The notes beneath the pieces were generated by a model, which searched no databases, was not told the DNA's origin, and saw only the letters and a program-made list of their open reading frames with translations. Of a stretch of 64,000 nt of DNA, positions 42,234 through 50,603 are shown in pieces. Source of the DNA: Porticoccaceae bacterium. GTDB taxonomy: Bacteria > Pseudomonadota > Gammaproteobacteria > Pseudomonadales > Porticoccaceae. The position numbers and the translations under genes were made by a program. How positions within the stretch are numbered: the first letter of the stretch is position 1; every line of letters begins with the position of its first letter. The DNA lies in assembly GCA_026005035.1 (NCBI GenBank), contig BPKH01000002.1, positions 62,001-126,000 of the forward strand. The letters are read 5' to 3'.

Positions 42234-43465
42234 TCAGGAGATGGCGCCCAACGCTTTGAGTTGTTCGATCCGCTCCCAATCCATGCCGAGCTCCAGGAGG
42301 ACGATTTCGGTGTGCTCGCCCACCTCGGGAGCGCGCGTGGAGCGGGTCGGCTCGCCGTTGAACTGGACCGGGCCGCGCACCAGCTTCATGGGTTTGCCGC
42401 CGCTCGCGGGCTCGATCTCGAAGAAGATGTCGTCGGCGAGCACCTGCTCGTCTTCGGCCAGCTCGAAAAAGTCCTGGACGGGGGTCCACTGGCCGGTGTA
42501 GGTCTTGAGGTGTTCGCGCCAGTAGCTGTACGGCTTTTCGGCGAACTTGCGGACGATGATTTCGCTCGCTTCCTGCCAGTTCTCCATCAGCGCTTCGGCG
42601 GTGCTGAAGCGCGGGTCGTCGGCGAGGGCCGGCTCGCCGATGTGCTCGAAGAAGCTGCGGATGTGGGGTCCGGGGGTCAGGGTGCACAGGTTGATGTAGC
42701 GCCCGTCGGAGGTGCGGTAGTTGCCCATCAGCGGGTTGCCGGGATTGCCCCCCGATTGGGGCATGCGGTTGCGCATCATCTGGCCGCTGTCGAGGGCCAT
42801 GTCGATGCCGGTGCCGGCCGCCCAGCAGGCGGCGGAGAGCAGGGAGACGTCCACCTCGAGGGCCTCTCCGGTGCGCTCCCGGTGAAACAGCGCGGCGGCG
42901 ATGCCGCCGGCGATGAACATGGCGCCGATGGAGTCGCCGAAGGCGGGAATCCCTTGGGCGAGCGGGCCTTCCAGCTCGGGCGGCGTCATCGCCTGGGCGA
43001 TGCCCGAGCGGTTCCAGAAGGCGGTGCCGTCGAAGCCCCCCACGTCGCGCTCCGGTCCCTTGTTGCCGAAGGCGCTGCCGCGCACGTAGATGATCTTGGG
43101 GTTGGCGGCGCGGATGTGCTCCACGTCGAACTTCATCCGCTGGCGCTGGGAGGGGCGGTAGTTGGTGAGGAAGACGTCGGCGGGTCTTGGCGAGCTCGTA
43201 GATCACCTCCATGCCTTCCGGCTTGGAGATGTCCACGCCGACACTGCGCTTACCCCGGTTGGGGTGCTCGATAGAAGGGACTGCGGGCGGGGTCGACCTT
43301 GATGCCCCCCAGCATGCGGAAGCCGCGCTGGGTGTCGCCGCGCACCGGGTGTTCGATCTTGAGCACGTCGGCGCCCCAATCGGCGAGGATCGCGCCGGCC
43401 GCGGGAACGTAGGTGAACTGTGCCACCTCCAACACCCGCACTCCTTTCATTACCGCTTTGGTCAT
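42234..43465 (-). CDS. CaiB/BaiF-family (class III) CoA transferase (two frameshifts near 43190 and 43262)
   Basis: A CoA transferase of about 410 residues. Start ATG 43465: MTKAVMKGVRVLEVAQFTYV, then AGAILADWGADVLKIEHPVR with the catalytic Asp expected further on and GDTQRGFRML. After the shifts the frame continues SVGVDISKPEGMEVIYELAK, FDVEHIRAANPKIIYVRGSA, FGNKGPERDVGGFDGTAFWN (the G-x-x-G-P typical segment), GIPAFGDSIGAMFIAGGIAA and GEALEVDVSLLSAACWAAGT. These match class III transferases such as those acting on bile-acid, carnitine or aryl/terpenoid CoA esters. First gene of the minus-strand catabolic operon, directly downstream of the TATAAT promoter and palindromic operator. Confidence 0.87.
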
Positions 43466-43505
43466 CGTTTTCGTCCTTCTGCTACCGCAGGGTGGGGAGG
43501 CAGCG

Positions 43506-43533
43506 ATTATACAGTGCAACAATACTGTTGCAC
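43506..43533 (-). promoter_or_regulatory. Promoter -10 box with a perfect palindromic operator
   Basis: On the minus strand a consensus TATAAT (43506-43511) lies 40 bp before the CoA-transferase ATG. Directly upstream is a perfect palindrome GTGCAACA-ATAC-TGTTGCAC (43514-43533) covering the spacer and -35 area. A repressor of the TetR or GntR type bound there would block the promoter. The cognate regulator is not identifiable in the adjacent genes. Confidence 0.72.
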
Positions 43534-43555
43534 AGTTGACGCGAGACGCACCCCG

Positions 43556-44469
43556 TCAGGCGGCTTGTGCCGGCTCCGCCGCGCCGCCGAAAAGGGGCAG
43601 CAAAGCGGCGAGCAACTCGGCGAGCACCCCCGACCAGAGGGCGAAATCGGCGTCGAGCTGGGCGCGGGGATCTTCGCAGCGCTCGGCGCGCTCGGCGAGT
43701 TCGTCGGCGAAGCGCAGCCGCTTGAGGGAGAGGTCGGCACCGAGCACGAACTCCACCCCGCCCTCCCAGAGGAGCGCCAGGCGCGTCACTGCCATCCCCT
43801 CCGCCAGGTGGCTGCGCAGTTCGGCGGCGAGCAGGTCGCGGTTGCGCACCCGGATAGTCGAGGCGGCCTCGGCCCGGTCGCGCAGTTCGCACTCCCCGCC
43901 CGGTGCAAACCCCTTGGGCAGGGATCCCTGGGCGAGCCAGCGGGTCATCACCTCGGCGGGCGCGTGGACCGTCTCGAGGCGACCGAGGGGCAGTGAGCCC
44001 AGCGCTTCCCGCAGGGTGGCGAGCAGTTCCTCGGCGCGGCGGGGCGATGGGCTGCCCACCAGCAACAGGCCCTGCCGGGGCTCGATCCACGCGAAGAGGC
44101 GCTGGGCGCGGGTGAAGGCTCGGGGCAGCAGCTCGAACACCACCTGCTCGCGCAGCTCGGCTCGCTCCCGCCGCCCCACCGCCCGCCCCTCGCTGGCCTC
44201 GATGGCCGCCACCCGCTCGGCGAGGGCTTCGCGCACCACGGCGGCGGGCAGCACCCGCTCGCGCCGCTCCAGGCAGAAGAGGGGGCGGCCGGCGACGGCG
44301 TGGACCAGGGCGGTGCTGTCGCGGCCCAAGGGGGGTGCGAAGCGAGGCTCTGCGCCTCTTCGGGGCCGCAGTCGCGGGCCGGCTGGCGGGCGAGGGCCGC
44401 TTCGAGGTCCGCCGGCGACGGGGAGAAGGGGCGGGTGAAGCGATAGGCGATGAGGTTTTTCGGCCACAT
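43556..44469 (-). CDS. rdgC: Recombination-associated protein RdgC (frameshift near 44340)
   Basis: RdgC forms a ring-shaped dimer on double-stranded DNA and modulates RecA. N-terminus MWPKNLIAYRFTRPFSPSPA (E. coli: M-L-W-F-K-N-L-M-V-Y-R), then ARDCGPEEAQSLGFAPPLGR after correcting a missing base near 44340, ALVHAVAGRPLFCLERRERV, LPAAVVREALAERVAAIEAS, VVFELLPRAFTRAQRLFAWI, MTRWLAQGSLPKGFAPGGEC, LRSHLAEGMAVTRLALLWEG, GADLSLKRLRFADELAERAE and LDADFALWSGVLAELLAALL. All segments align in order with the proteobacterial protein at normal length (about 304). ATG 44469. It is an ordinary housekeeping gene placed between two catabolic gene groups, an argument for gammaproteobacterial or betaproteobacterial origin. 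Confidence 0.93.
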
Positions 44470-44564
44470 GGCAGAAGACTCCGAACAGATCTGACGGCAG
44501 GAAAGGGGGGTGCTGGGCAGGGGAGCGCCCGGCGCCTCGAGGGCGCCGGGCGCGGCGGGGGTGA

Positions 44565-45309
44565 TCAGATGTAGCGGCCGCCGTTGACGCCGATGGTCTG
44601 GCCGGTGACGTAGCCCGCCTCCTCGGAGACGAGCCAGGCACAGGCGCCGGCGATGTCCTCGGGGCGCCCGGCGCGCTTGATGGGGCCTGCCTCGATCATC
44701 CGCCGGCGGACCTCTTCGCCGAGGGTGGCCTCGGACATGATGGTGCCCATCACGAAGCGGGGCGGGATGTTGTTGACCGTGATGCCGTGGGGGCCGAGCT
44801 CCTGCGCCAGGGTTTTGGTCAGGGCGATGATGCCGCCCTTGGAGGCCGAGTAGTGGGCCATGCGCGCCGCCCCCGACTGGGCGCTGGAGGAGGAGATGTT
44901 GACGATCCGGCCCCAGCCGGCGGCGATCATGTCCGGCACCACTTCCTGGGTGACGATGAAGGTTGCCCTTGAGATTCACCTCCATCATCCGATCCCACTG
45001 TTCGTCGGTGAGCTCCAGGAAGGGGACCACGCCGGTGATGCCGGCGTTGTTGACCAGGATGGTCACCGGCCCCAGTTCCTCGCGCACCCGGGCCAGCGCC
45101 TCGCGCACCTGGGCGCGGTCGGCGATGCTCGCCTGCACGGCCAGGGCGGTGCCGCCGCTCTGCCCGGATCTCCTCGGCGGTGCGCGGTGGCGCCGGCGAG
45201 GTCCAGGTCGAGGACCGCCACGGCGATCCCGTCGCGGGCGAGCCTCTTGGCGATGGCGGCGCCGATGCCGGCCGCCGCCCCGGTGATCAGGGCCGTTTTT
45301 CTGGGTCAT
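44565..45309 (-). CDS. Short-chain dehydrogenase, FabG-like (several frameshifts)
   Basis: An SDR of about 246 residues broken by at least four one-base shifts. Corrected, it starts MTQKTALITGAAAGIGAAIA (an extra A in the A5 run near 45298), continues VAVLDLDLAGATAEEIRA (shifts between about 45150 and 45190), GPVTILVNNAGITGVVPFLE, EVNLKGTFIVTQEVVPDMIA (extra A near 44962) and then IVNISSSSAQSGAARMAHYS with Y-x3-K (YSASKGGIIALT), and ends GYVTGQTIGVNGGRYI. All SDR motifs are intact, and every shift lies in or next to a short run, pointing to sequencing errors. Likely an oxidoreductase for a hydroxyacyl-CoA or cyclic alcohol; substrate unknown. Upstream of rdgC and downstream of the EthD gene. 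Confidence 0.82.
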
Positions 45310-45346
45310 GCCGTACTCCTGTGTGTGGTTGGGAATGGTTGCGTCG

Positions 45347-45720
45347 TCAAGACCCGCCCACCGGGGAGTCGCACTCCACCAAGGTGGCCATGCGGGTGGC
45401 GGCGCGATCGAAGAGGCGCTCTTCGTCCTCGATCACCTCTGCGGGGAGGATCTCGGTGGAAAAGTCGCGCCACCGTGGCCTCGAAGATGCTCCGGTCGTC
45501 GAACCAGAGTTCGGTGATCACGTCGAAGGGCAGTTCTCCCGCCTCCCCCGTCTCGGGATTGGGCAGGGGTTGGAGGGTAGCGCCGCACGTAGCGCGCAAG
45601 CCCCCGCGCCCCCTCCCCGAAGCGCACGTGGTGGGTCTCGTAGTAGGCGCGGAATTCCTCCACCGACATCCCGGGGCGGCGCTTGAGAAAGAGCAGGATC
45701 TTGTAGGGAGCGTCGGTCAT
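45347..45720 (-). CDS. EthD-domain (dimeric alpha-beta barrel) protein (two frameshifts)
   Basis: A small protein of about 124 residues. Start ATG 45720: YKILLFLKRRPGMSVEEFRA and YYETHHVRFGEGARGLARYV match EthD-type dimeric ferredoxin-fold proteins (K-R-x-x-[GL]-[ML]-[TS]-x-E-E-F-x-x-Y-[WY]-x-x-x-H). After shifts near 45582 and 45466 the frame continues LPNPETGEAGELPFDVITEL, WFDDRSIFEATVA and then FSTEILPAEVIEDEERLFDR, ending ...LVECDSPVGGS at a TGA (45347). EthD relatives occur in ether and polycyclic-compound degradation operons as small enzymes or accessory proteins. It lies 4 bp from the SnoaL-type gene upstream, in the same operon. Confidence 0.8.
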
Positions 45721-45724
45721 GGCC

Positions 45725-46268
45725 TCAGTGCTCGGCGAAGGGGGGATCGGCGCCGTCGAGAAAGCGGGCGGCCGGGTCGGCCTCTCCCGGGGCGCCCTCC
45801 AGGGAGCCGCTCGGCCACCAGGGCTGTTCGTCGGCGGGCAGCACCTTGCTCCAGTCGTAGACCAGCCAGCGCTCCGCGAACTGCCAGCGGCCGGCGCGGC
45901 GCACCAGGCGGTCCAGGTAGCGGGCGCGGATCAGTTCGTCCACCACCGCCCCCGCCCGCCGCGCCCGGTGGACCGCGGCCAGATAGCTCACCGCGCGGGC
46001 CTCGTCACGGCCGGTGAAAGCAATGCGCACGTTGCCGATCAGGTGGTGGGTGGCGACGAAGGGCGAAGGCTCCTCGGTGCGCCATTCGGCCACCAAGCGG
46101 GCCGCCGGGGCGTCGTAGTCGGCAGCGTAAGTGGAGGCGGCAATCGGGGGTGAAGAGGGTGGCGAGCAGGGCCGCGTCGCGCCGGTCGATGGCCTGGGCG
46201 TAGCGGTGGAGGAGATCCCGGATCTCTTCCCGGTCGCGCAATTCGGCCAGGGTGGCATTCGCGTCCAT
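45725..46268 (-). CDS. SnoaL/NTF2-like protein (frameshift near 46145)
   Basis: A protein of about 180 residues with the SnoaL-like cone fold. Start ATG 46268: MDANATLAELRDREEIRDLL, HRYAQAIDRRDAALLATLFT and PDC match the usual N-terminal helices (R-E-x-I-x-D-L-x-x-R-Y-x-x-A-x-D-x-x-D-x-x-x-x-x-x-x-F-x-x-D). After a shift near 46145 it continues TYAADYDAPAARLVAEWRTE, THHLIGNVRIAFTGRDEARA (T-x-H-x-[LI]-G-N), YLDRLVRRAGRWQFAERWLV and YDWSKVLPADEQPW. Family members are aldol-cyclases, dehydratases or hydroxysteroid-type enzymes in catabolism. First gene of the minus-strand group, divergent from the plus-strand SDR over 81 bp. Confidence 0.82.
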
Positions 46269-46349
46269 CGCGCCCTCTCGCTGGGGGGGCCGCAAGCTGA
46301 CCCCGCCGAATGGCCGTATAGAATACCCCCGGTCGCGGTGCGGAAAAAG

Positions 46350-47140
46350 GTGAAGGCGGTGGAGATCGCGGGCGTTGCGGCGGTGGTGACGGGGGGCACC
46401 TCCGGTCTCGGGCGGGCCGTGGTGCGGGCCCTGCGGGCGGCCGGCGCCCGGGTTGCGCTCTTCGCCCGCGATCGCGAGGCGGGGGAACGGGTGGCGGCGG
46501 AGGAGGGCGCGCTGTGCTGCCCGTGCGACGTCACCGCCGACGGGAGCGTCGCCGCCGCCTTCGCCCGCGCGCGGGCCGCCCACGGGCCAGGAGCGGATCC
46601 TGGTGTGCTGCCACGGCGGCGCGGTGGCCCGCCGGGTGGTGAGCCGGGATCCCCAAAGCGGCGCGGTGCGCATCCACCCGAGCGAGGAATTCGAGCGCAT
46701 CCTCGCCCTCAACGCCGGCGGCACCTTCCGCTGCGTGGCCCAGTCCGGCGGCCGGCATGCTCGAGCTGCCCCTCGCTCGGCGAAGAGCGCGGCGCGGTGG
46801 TCCTCACCTCTTCGCTGGCGGCGGGTGGAGGGGCAGGTGGGACAGGCCGCCTACGCCGCCGGCAAGGCGGCCATCAACGGCATGACCCTGGGTGCTGGCG
46901 CGGGACCTCGCCCGCGAGGCGATCCGGGTCAACACCGTGCAGCCGGGGCTCTTCGACACCCCGGCGATGCGCCGGGCGCCGCCCGAGTTCCTCGCCGCCA
47001 TGGGCCGCCGCGCCCCCTTTCCCAACCGCCTCGGCCGGCCGGAGGAGTTCGCCCACCTGGTGCTCGCCCTGATCCGCAACCCCTACGCCAACGGCGCGGT
47101 GGTGCGCCTCGACGGGGCGCTGCGCATGGAGCCGCGCTGA
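46350..47140 (+). CDS. Short-chain dehydrogenase, 3-hydroxyacyl-CoA type (several frameshifts)
   Basis: An SDR of about 260 residues. From GTG 46350: VKAVEIAGVAAVVTGGTSGL, GRAVVRALRAAGARVALFAR, GALCCPCDVTADGSVAAAFA. After shifts near 46590, 46750-46780 and 46890 it continues EEFERILALNAGGTFRCVAQ, GAVVLTSSLAAVEGQVGQAA with Y-x3-K (YAAGKAAINGMT), VLARDLAREAIRVNTVQPGL, FDTPAMRRAPPEFLAAMGRR and ends DGALRMEPR. The E-G-Q-[IV]-G-Q-x-A-Y-[AS]-A-[SG]-K segment is typical of type-2 3-hydroxyacyl-CoA dehydrogenase-like SDRs. Its end overlaps the NUDIX start (TGATG). A GTG at 46359 is an alternative start. Confidence 0.8.
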
Positions 47141-47743
47141 TGGCGCTCGCGCGGCCGCCGCGCTACTGCGCCCAGTGCGGCGGGCCGCTCGCCCCGGGTC
47201 GCCCCCACCCCGCCTGCCCGCGCTGCGGGCGCGGTGGCTTGGCGCAACCCGCGCATCCTGGTCACCACCCTGGTGGACGCCGGCGGCCGCGTGCTGCTGT
47301 GTCGCCGCGCCCAGGACCCCGGCCGAGGACGCTGGACCCTGCCCGGGGGATTCGTCGAGTGCGGGGAAACCCTGGAGGAAGCGGCGGCGCGGGAGACCCG
47401 CGAGGAGACGGGACTCGACTTGGAGCCGGGCAGCCTGCTGTTCTACGGCATCTCCAGCGTGGTGGACATCGACCAGGTGTACGTGGGCTTTCTCGCCCGG
47501 CTGGTGTCGCCGGTGGCGCTTTCGCCCGGCGAGGAGTGCCTGGAGGCGGTCTTCTTCTCCCCGGCGGAACTCCCCTGGGAGGCGCTCGCCTTTCCCGATC
47601 TCGAGCGCTATCTGCGCACCTACTTCGCGGAGCGGGAGCGCTCCCCCCACCACCTCCAGGTGGGCCACCTCAACGCCGCTTCTGGCCTTGCCGACCTCTT
47701 TCGCGTCGCCGAACGCCGCCGCACCCCGCTGCGGCGCGACTGA
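47140..47743 (+). CDS. NUDIX hydrolase with N-terminal zinc ribbon (frameshift near 47230)
   Basis: A NUDIX pyrophosphohydrolase of about 200 residues. N-terminal zinc ribbon: YCAQCGGPL and CPRCG (two C-x2-C pairs), as in NADH pyrophosphatase-like proteins. One extra G near 47230 shifts the frame; corrected it reads CGAVAWRNPRILVTTLVDAG, then the NUDIX box GGFVECGETLEEAAARETRE-ETG (G-x5-E-x7-R-E-x2-E-E-x-G) with its metal-binding Glu residues, and SPGEECLEAVFFSPAELPWE. It probably hydrolyses a nucleoside diphosphate derivative such as ADP-ribose or NADH. Coupled to the upstream SDR; convergent with greB. Confidence 0.87.
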
Positions 47744-47778
47744 GGGCTCGGCGAGGCGGCCCGGCGGGTGGGGCGTCC

Positions 47779-48303
47779 TCAGGGGCGCTCGTTCCCTTCT
47801 CCTGGAGGCTCGTACTCGACAGCCACCACCACCCAGGTTTGGGTGCGCTCTCCCACGCGGACTTCGATCTCGTCGTCCACCCGTTTGCCCAGGGCCCGGC
47901 GGGCCACCGGCGAGTCGATGCTGATGTAGCCGCGCTTGGGATCGATCTCATCCGCACCGACCAGGCGAAAGCGGCGCTGGTGGCCCGCTTCGTCCTCGAA
48001 GGTCACCCAGGCGCCGAAGTAGATCCGGCCGGGATCGGCGGGGGGACGGTCGACCACCACGCACTCCGCCAGGCGCTTTTGCAGGTAGCGCACCCGCCGG
48101 TCGATCTCCCGCAGGCGGCGCTTGCCGTACTGGTAGTCGGCGTTTTCGGAGCGGTCGCCGTTTTTCGCCGCCTCGCGCACCGCGTCGGTCACCTGGGGCC
48201 GCTCCACGCGCCACAGGTGGTGCAGTTCGGCGCGCAGCCGCGCGGCCCCTTCCGGCGTCAGGTAGGGCGAGCTCTTGGGCGGAGGAGGTCGCCAGCGTCC
48301 CAT
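47779..48303 (-). CDS. greB: Transcription elongation factor GreB
   Basis: A 174-residue GreA/GreB factor that enters the RNA polymerase secondary channel and stimulates cleavage of backtracked RNA. The N-terminal coiled coil has SPYLTPEGAARLRAELHHLW, VREAAKNGDRSENADYQYGK (the E-x-x-x-x-G-D-x-S-E-N-A-[DE]-Y tip with acidic residues) and RRLREIDRRVRYLQKRLAEC. RRLRE-I-D-R-R and FGAWVTFEDEAGHQ, RGYISIDSPVARRALGKRVD and VVVAVEY place it in GreB rather than GreA. ATG 48303. It lies immediately downstream of the S9 peptidase gene (17 bp) on the same strand. Confidence 0.93.
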   Translation of the reverse strand: MGRWRPPPPKSSPYLTPEGAARLRAELHHLWRVERPQVTDAVREAAKNGDRSENADYQYGKRRLREIDRRVRYLQKRLAECVVVDRPPADPGRIYFGAWVTFEDEAGHQRRFRLVGADEIDPKRGYISIDSPVARRALGKRVDDEIEVRVGERTQTWVVVAVEYEPPGEGNERP

Positions 48304-48320
48304 GGCGCTTCCCGGCAGAT

Positions 48321-50258
48321 TCAGGGAGAGGGGAGATTGTAGATCTGGAGGGGCGGCAGGGGTTCGGCGGCGGCAATGGCGAGGACCGCGCGGTAAAAGG
48401 CGAGCTCGGCGGCGAGGGCGCGGGCGATGTTGGCCGCGCGCTTGAGGGCCGTGCCCCTCGTCGGGAAAGCACAAAAGCGCCGTCGGCACGCCCCGCGCCC
48501 GCAGGGCGCGGAACAGGGTTTCCGCCTGGCTCGGGGGCACCACCCGATCTTCGAGCCCCTGGATGAAGAGGACCGGGCGGGCGAGCCGCTCGGGGTGGAG
48601 GGCCGGCGAGCGGGCGCGGTAGCGCTCGGCGGCGGCGGGCCAGGGCCCCACCAGGCGGTCCAGGTAGTGGGCCTCGAACTTGTGGGTCTCGCGCTGGAGC
48701 GCCTCCAGGTCCCCGATGCCGTACAGACTCGTCCCCGCCCGGAAGGCGTCGGTGAAGGTGAGGGCGGCGAGGGCGGTGTAGCCCCCGGCGCTGCTGCCGC
48801 GGATCAGGGTGCGCTGGGCATCGGCGAGGCCGCGGGCGGCGAGGAAGCGCGCCCCCGCCACGCAATCGGCCACGTCCAGCTCGCCCCAGCGGCCGGCGAG
48901 GGCCTCCCGGTAGGCCCGGCCGTAGCCGCTGCTGCCCCGGTAGTCCACGTCCAACACGGCGAACCCCCGGCTCGTCCAGTACTGCAGGCGCGGGTTGAAG
49001 GCGGGCAGAGGCGGCCGCCGTGGGGGCCGCCGTGGCAGGTCACCACCAGGGGGGGGCGCTTCCCCCTCGGGCCCGCGGCAGTGGGGATGGGTGGGTGGGT
49101 AGTAGTACCCCCAGGCGTCGCCGCCGGCGCTCGGAAAGCGGATCCGCCGAGGGCGGGCGATGAAGTCCTCGGGCAGGGGAGCGTCGTCGCCGGCGAGCCG
49201 CTCGAGGCCGCCCCCGGGCGTCCAGCGGTAGAGATCGCCGGCACTGGTCGCGGTGGCGCCGGCGAAGAGGATCTCGCCCCGGGCGGTGGTGGCCAGGTTG
49301 CGCAGCTCTGCGCAAGGGGTGGGGATCTCCTCGAGGTGGCCGGAACCGAGGTGGAGGATGCCGAGCCGCCAGCAGCCCGCCTCGCAGTAGAGCACCGCCA
49401 GCCGCCGCCGGTCGAGGGGCGCCCAGGTGGTCGCGCCCAGCTGCCAGAGGGGCAGGCCGAATTCCGCCGGGCGCAGGCAGATGGGCTCGGCGCCGCGCTC
49501 CCGCAGTCGATAGAGGTTTCCAGTAGCCGCTCGCGTCAGAGGCGTAGGCGAGGGTCCCGTCGGGGAGCCAGCCCGGCTGGAAGATCGACTCGCTCGGCCC
49601 CCCCGGCGACGCGCACCTCGCCCGCCACCCGCCCCTGGTCGTCCAACGCGGCGAGGACCAGTTCGCAGCCGTCCCAGGGCATCTGCGGGTGATTCCAGCG
49701 CAGGAACGCGAGCCGGCGTCCGTCCGGTGAGAGGCGCGGGTAGGCGTAGAAATCGGCTCCGGCGACGAGCACCGCCACTTCGCCGCCCCCGATGGCAACG
49801 GCCACGAGGCAGTTTTCGGGTGCTGCGCCCTCGCACCTGTGGCGCTCGGCCACCGCCAGGATGCGGCGCCGGGCGGGATCCCATTCGAGATCCGCGAAGC
49901 GCCATTCACTGCCCGCCGGGGTGAGGGGACGGGGGGCACCGCCGGCCAGGGGCCGGCGCCAGAGCCGCTGCTCACTCTGCTCGACGTAGTAGAGGTTGTC
50001 GCCCGCCACCAGCCAGGAGAGCCCGCCGTACTCGTGGACGCGGCTGCGGGTGGCCACCCCGGGGGGCAAGAGGTCGCGCAGGGTGCCGTCGGGTTGGCGC
50101 TCGACGACGGTGGTGCGGCCCTCTTCGGCGGGGCGGCTTTCCTGCCAGTAGAGGCAATCGCCCGCGCGGCGGGGAAAGTCCCGCCCCACCGCGGCCCGGG
50201 CCGCGTCCTCGGCGGCCAGGGGCGAGGGCCAGGCGCCGAAGGGGAGCGGGCGCGGCAC
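48321..50258 (-). CDS. S9-family prolyl oligopeptidase-like peptidase (several frameshifts)
   Basis: A dipeptidyl-aminopeptidase/acylaminoacyl-peptidase type enzyme of about 640 residues. The N-terminal half is a beta-propeller (VHEYGGLSWLVAGDNLYYVE, YPRLSPDGRRLAFLRWNHPQ, WLPDGTLAYASDASGYW). The C-terminal alpha/beta hydrolase has FAVLDVDYRGSSGYGRAYRE, the nucleophile IRGSSAGGYTALAAL (G-x-S-x-G-G), Asp in FIQGLEDRVVPPSQAE and His in LCFPDEGHG. Frameshifts occur near 49590, 49525, 49030 and 48460; the end reads ...LQIYNLPSP and stop 48321. Start GTG 50258, 5 bp after the SUI1 stop. No signal peptide, so cytoplasmic. Motifs are intact on both sides of every shift. Confidence 0.85.
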
Positions 50259-50263
50259 GGCCC

Positions 50264-50590
50264 TCAGCCCCCCGCCGCCACGGCGCGGAAGCCGCGGCGG
50301 CGCAGCGCCTCGAGGACGCGCTCCCGGTGGTCGCCCTGGATCTCGATGGCGAACGCCTTGACCGTGCCGCCGCTGCCGCACTCGACCTTCAGCTCGGCGG
50401 CGAGCCGGCGCAGGCTCGGTTCGTCCAGGGGCAGGCCGCGGATGGTGGTCACCACCTTGCCCCGTCGCCCGCCCGTTTCCCGTCGCACCCGGGCGATGCC
50501 GTCCCCCGGCGGCGGGCGGCGGGGGGGCGCCGATTCGCGGACGCGTCCGCTGGCGGTGGAGTAGACCAGGCGGGAATTCTTTTCGGCCAT
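50264..50590 (-). CDS. yciH: SUI1/eIF1-family protein (YciH-like)
   Basis: A 108-residue protein with a basic, flexible N-terminus (MAEKNSRLVYSTASGRVRES) and a C-terminal eIF1 fold: GKVVTTIRGLPLDEPSLRRL, AAELKVECGSGGTVKAFAIE and IQGDHRERVLEALRRRGFRA. The [KR]-x-x-C-G-x-G-G-[TS]-[VL]-K signature is exact. E. coli YciH can discriminate at translation initiation in vitro. ATG 50590 is the start. It lies between the quinone oxidoreductase and S9 peptidase genes on the same strand. Confidence 0.93.
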   Translation of the reverse strand: MAEKNSRLVYSTASGRVRESAPPRRPPPGDGIARVRRETGGRRGKVVTTIRGLPLDEPSLRRLAAELKVECGSGGTVKAFAIEIQGDHRERVLEALRRRGFRAVAAGG

Positions 50591-50603
50591 GGGTGAGCCT
50601 CCC

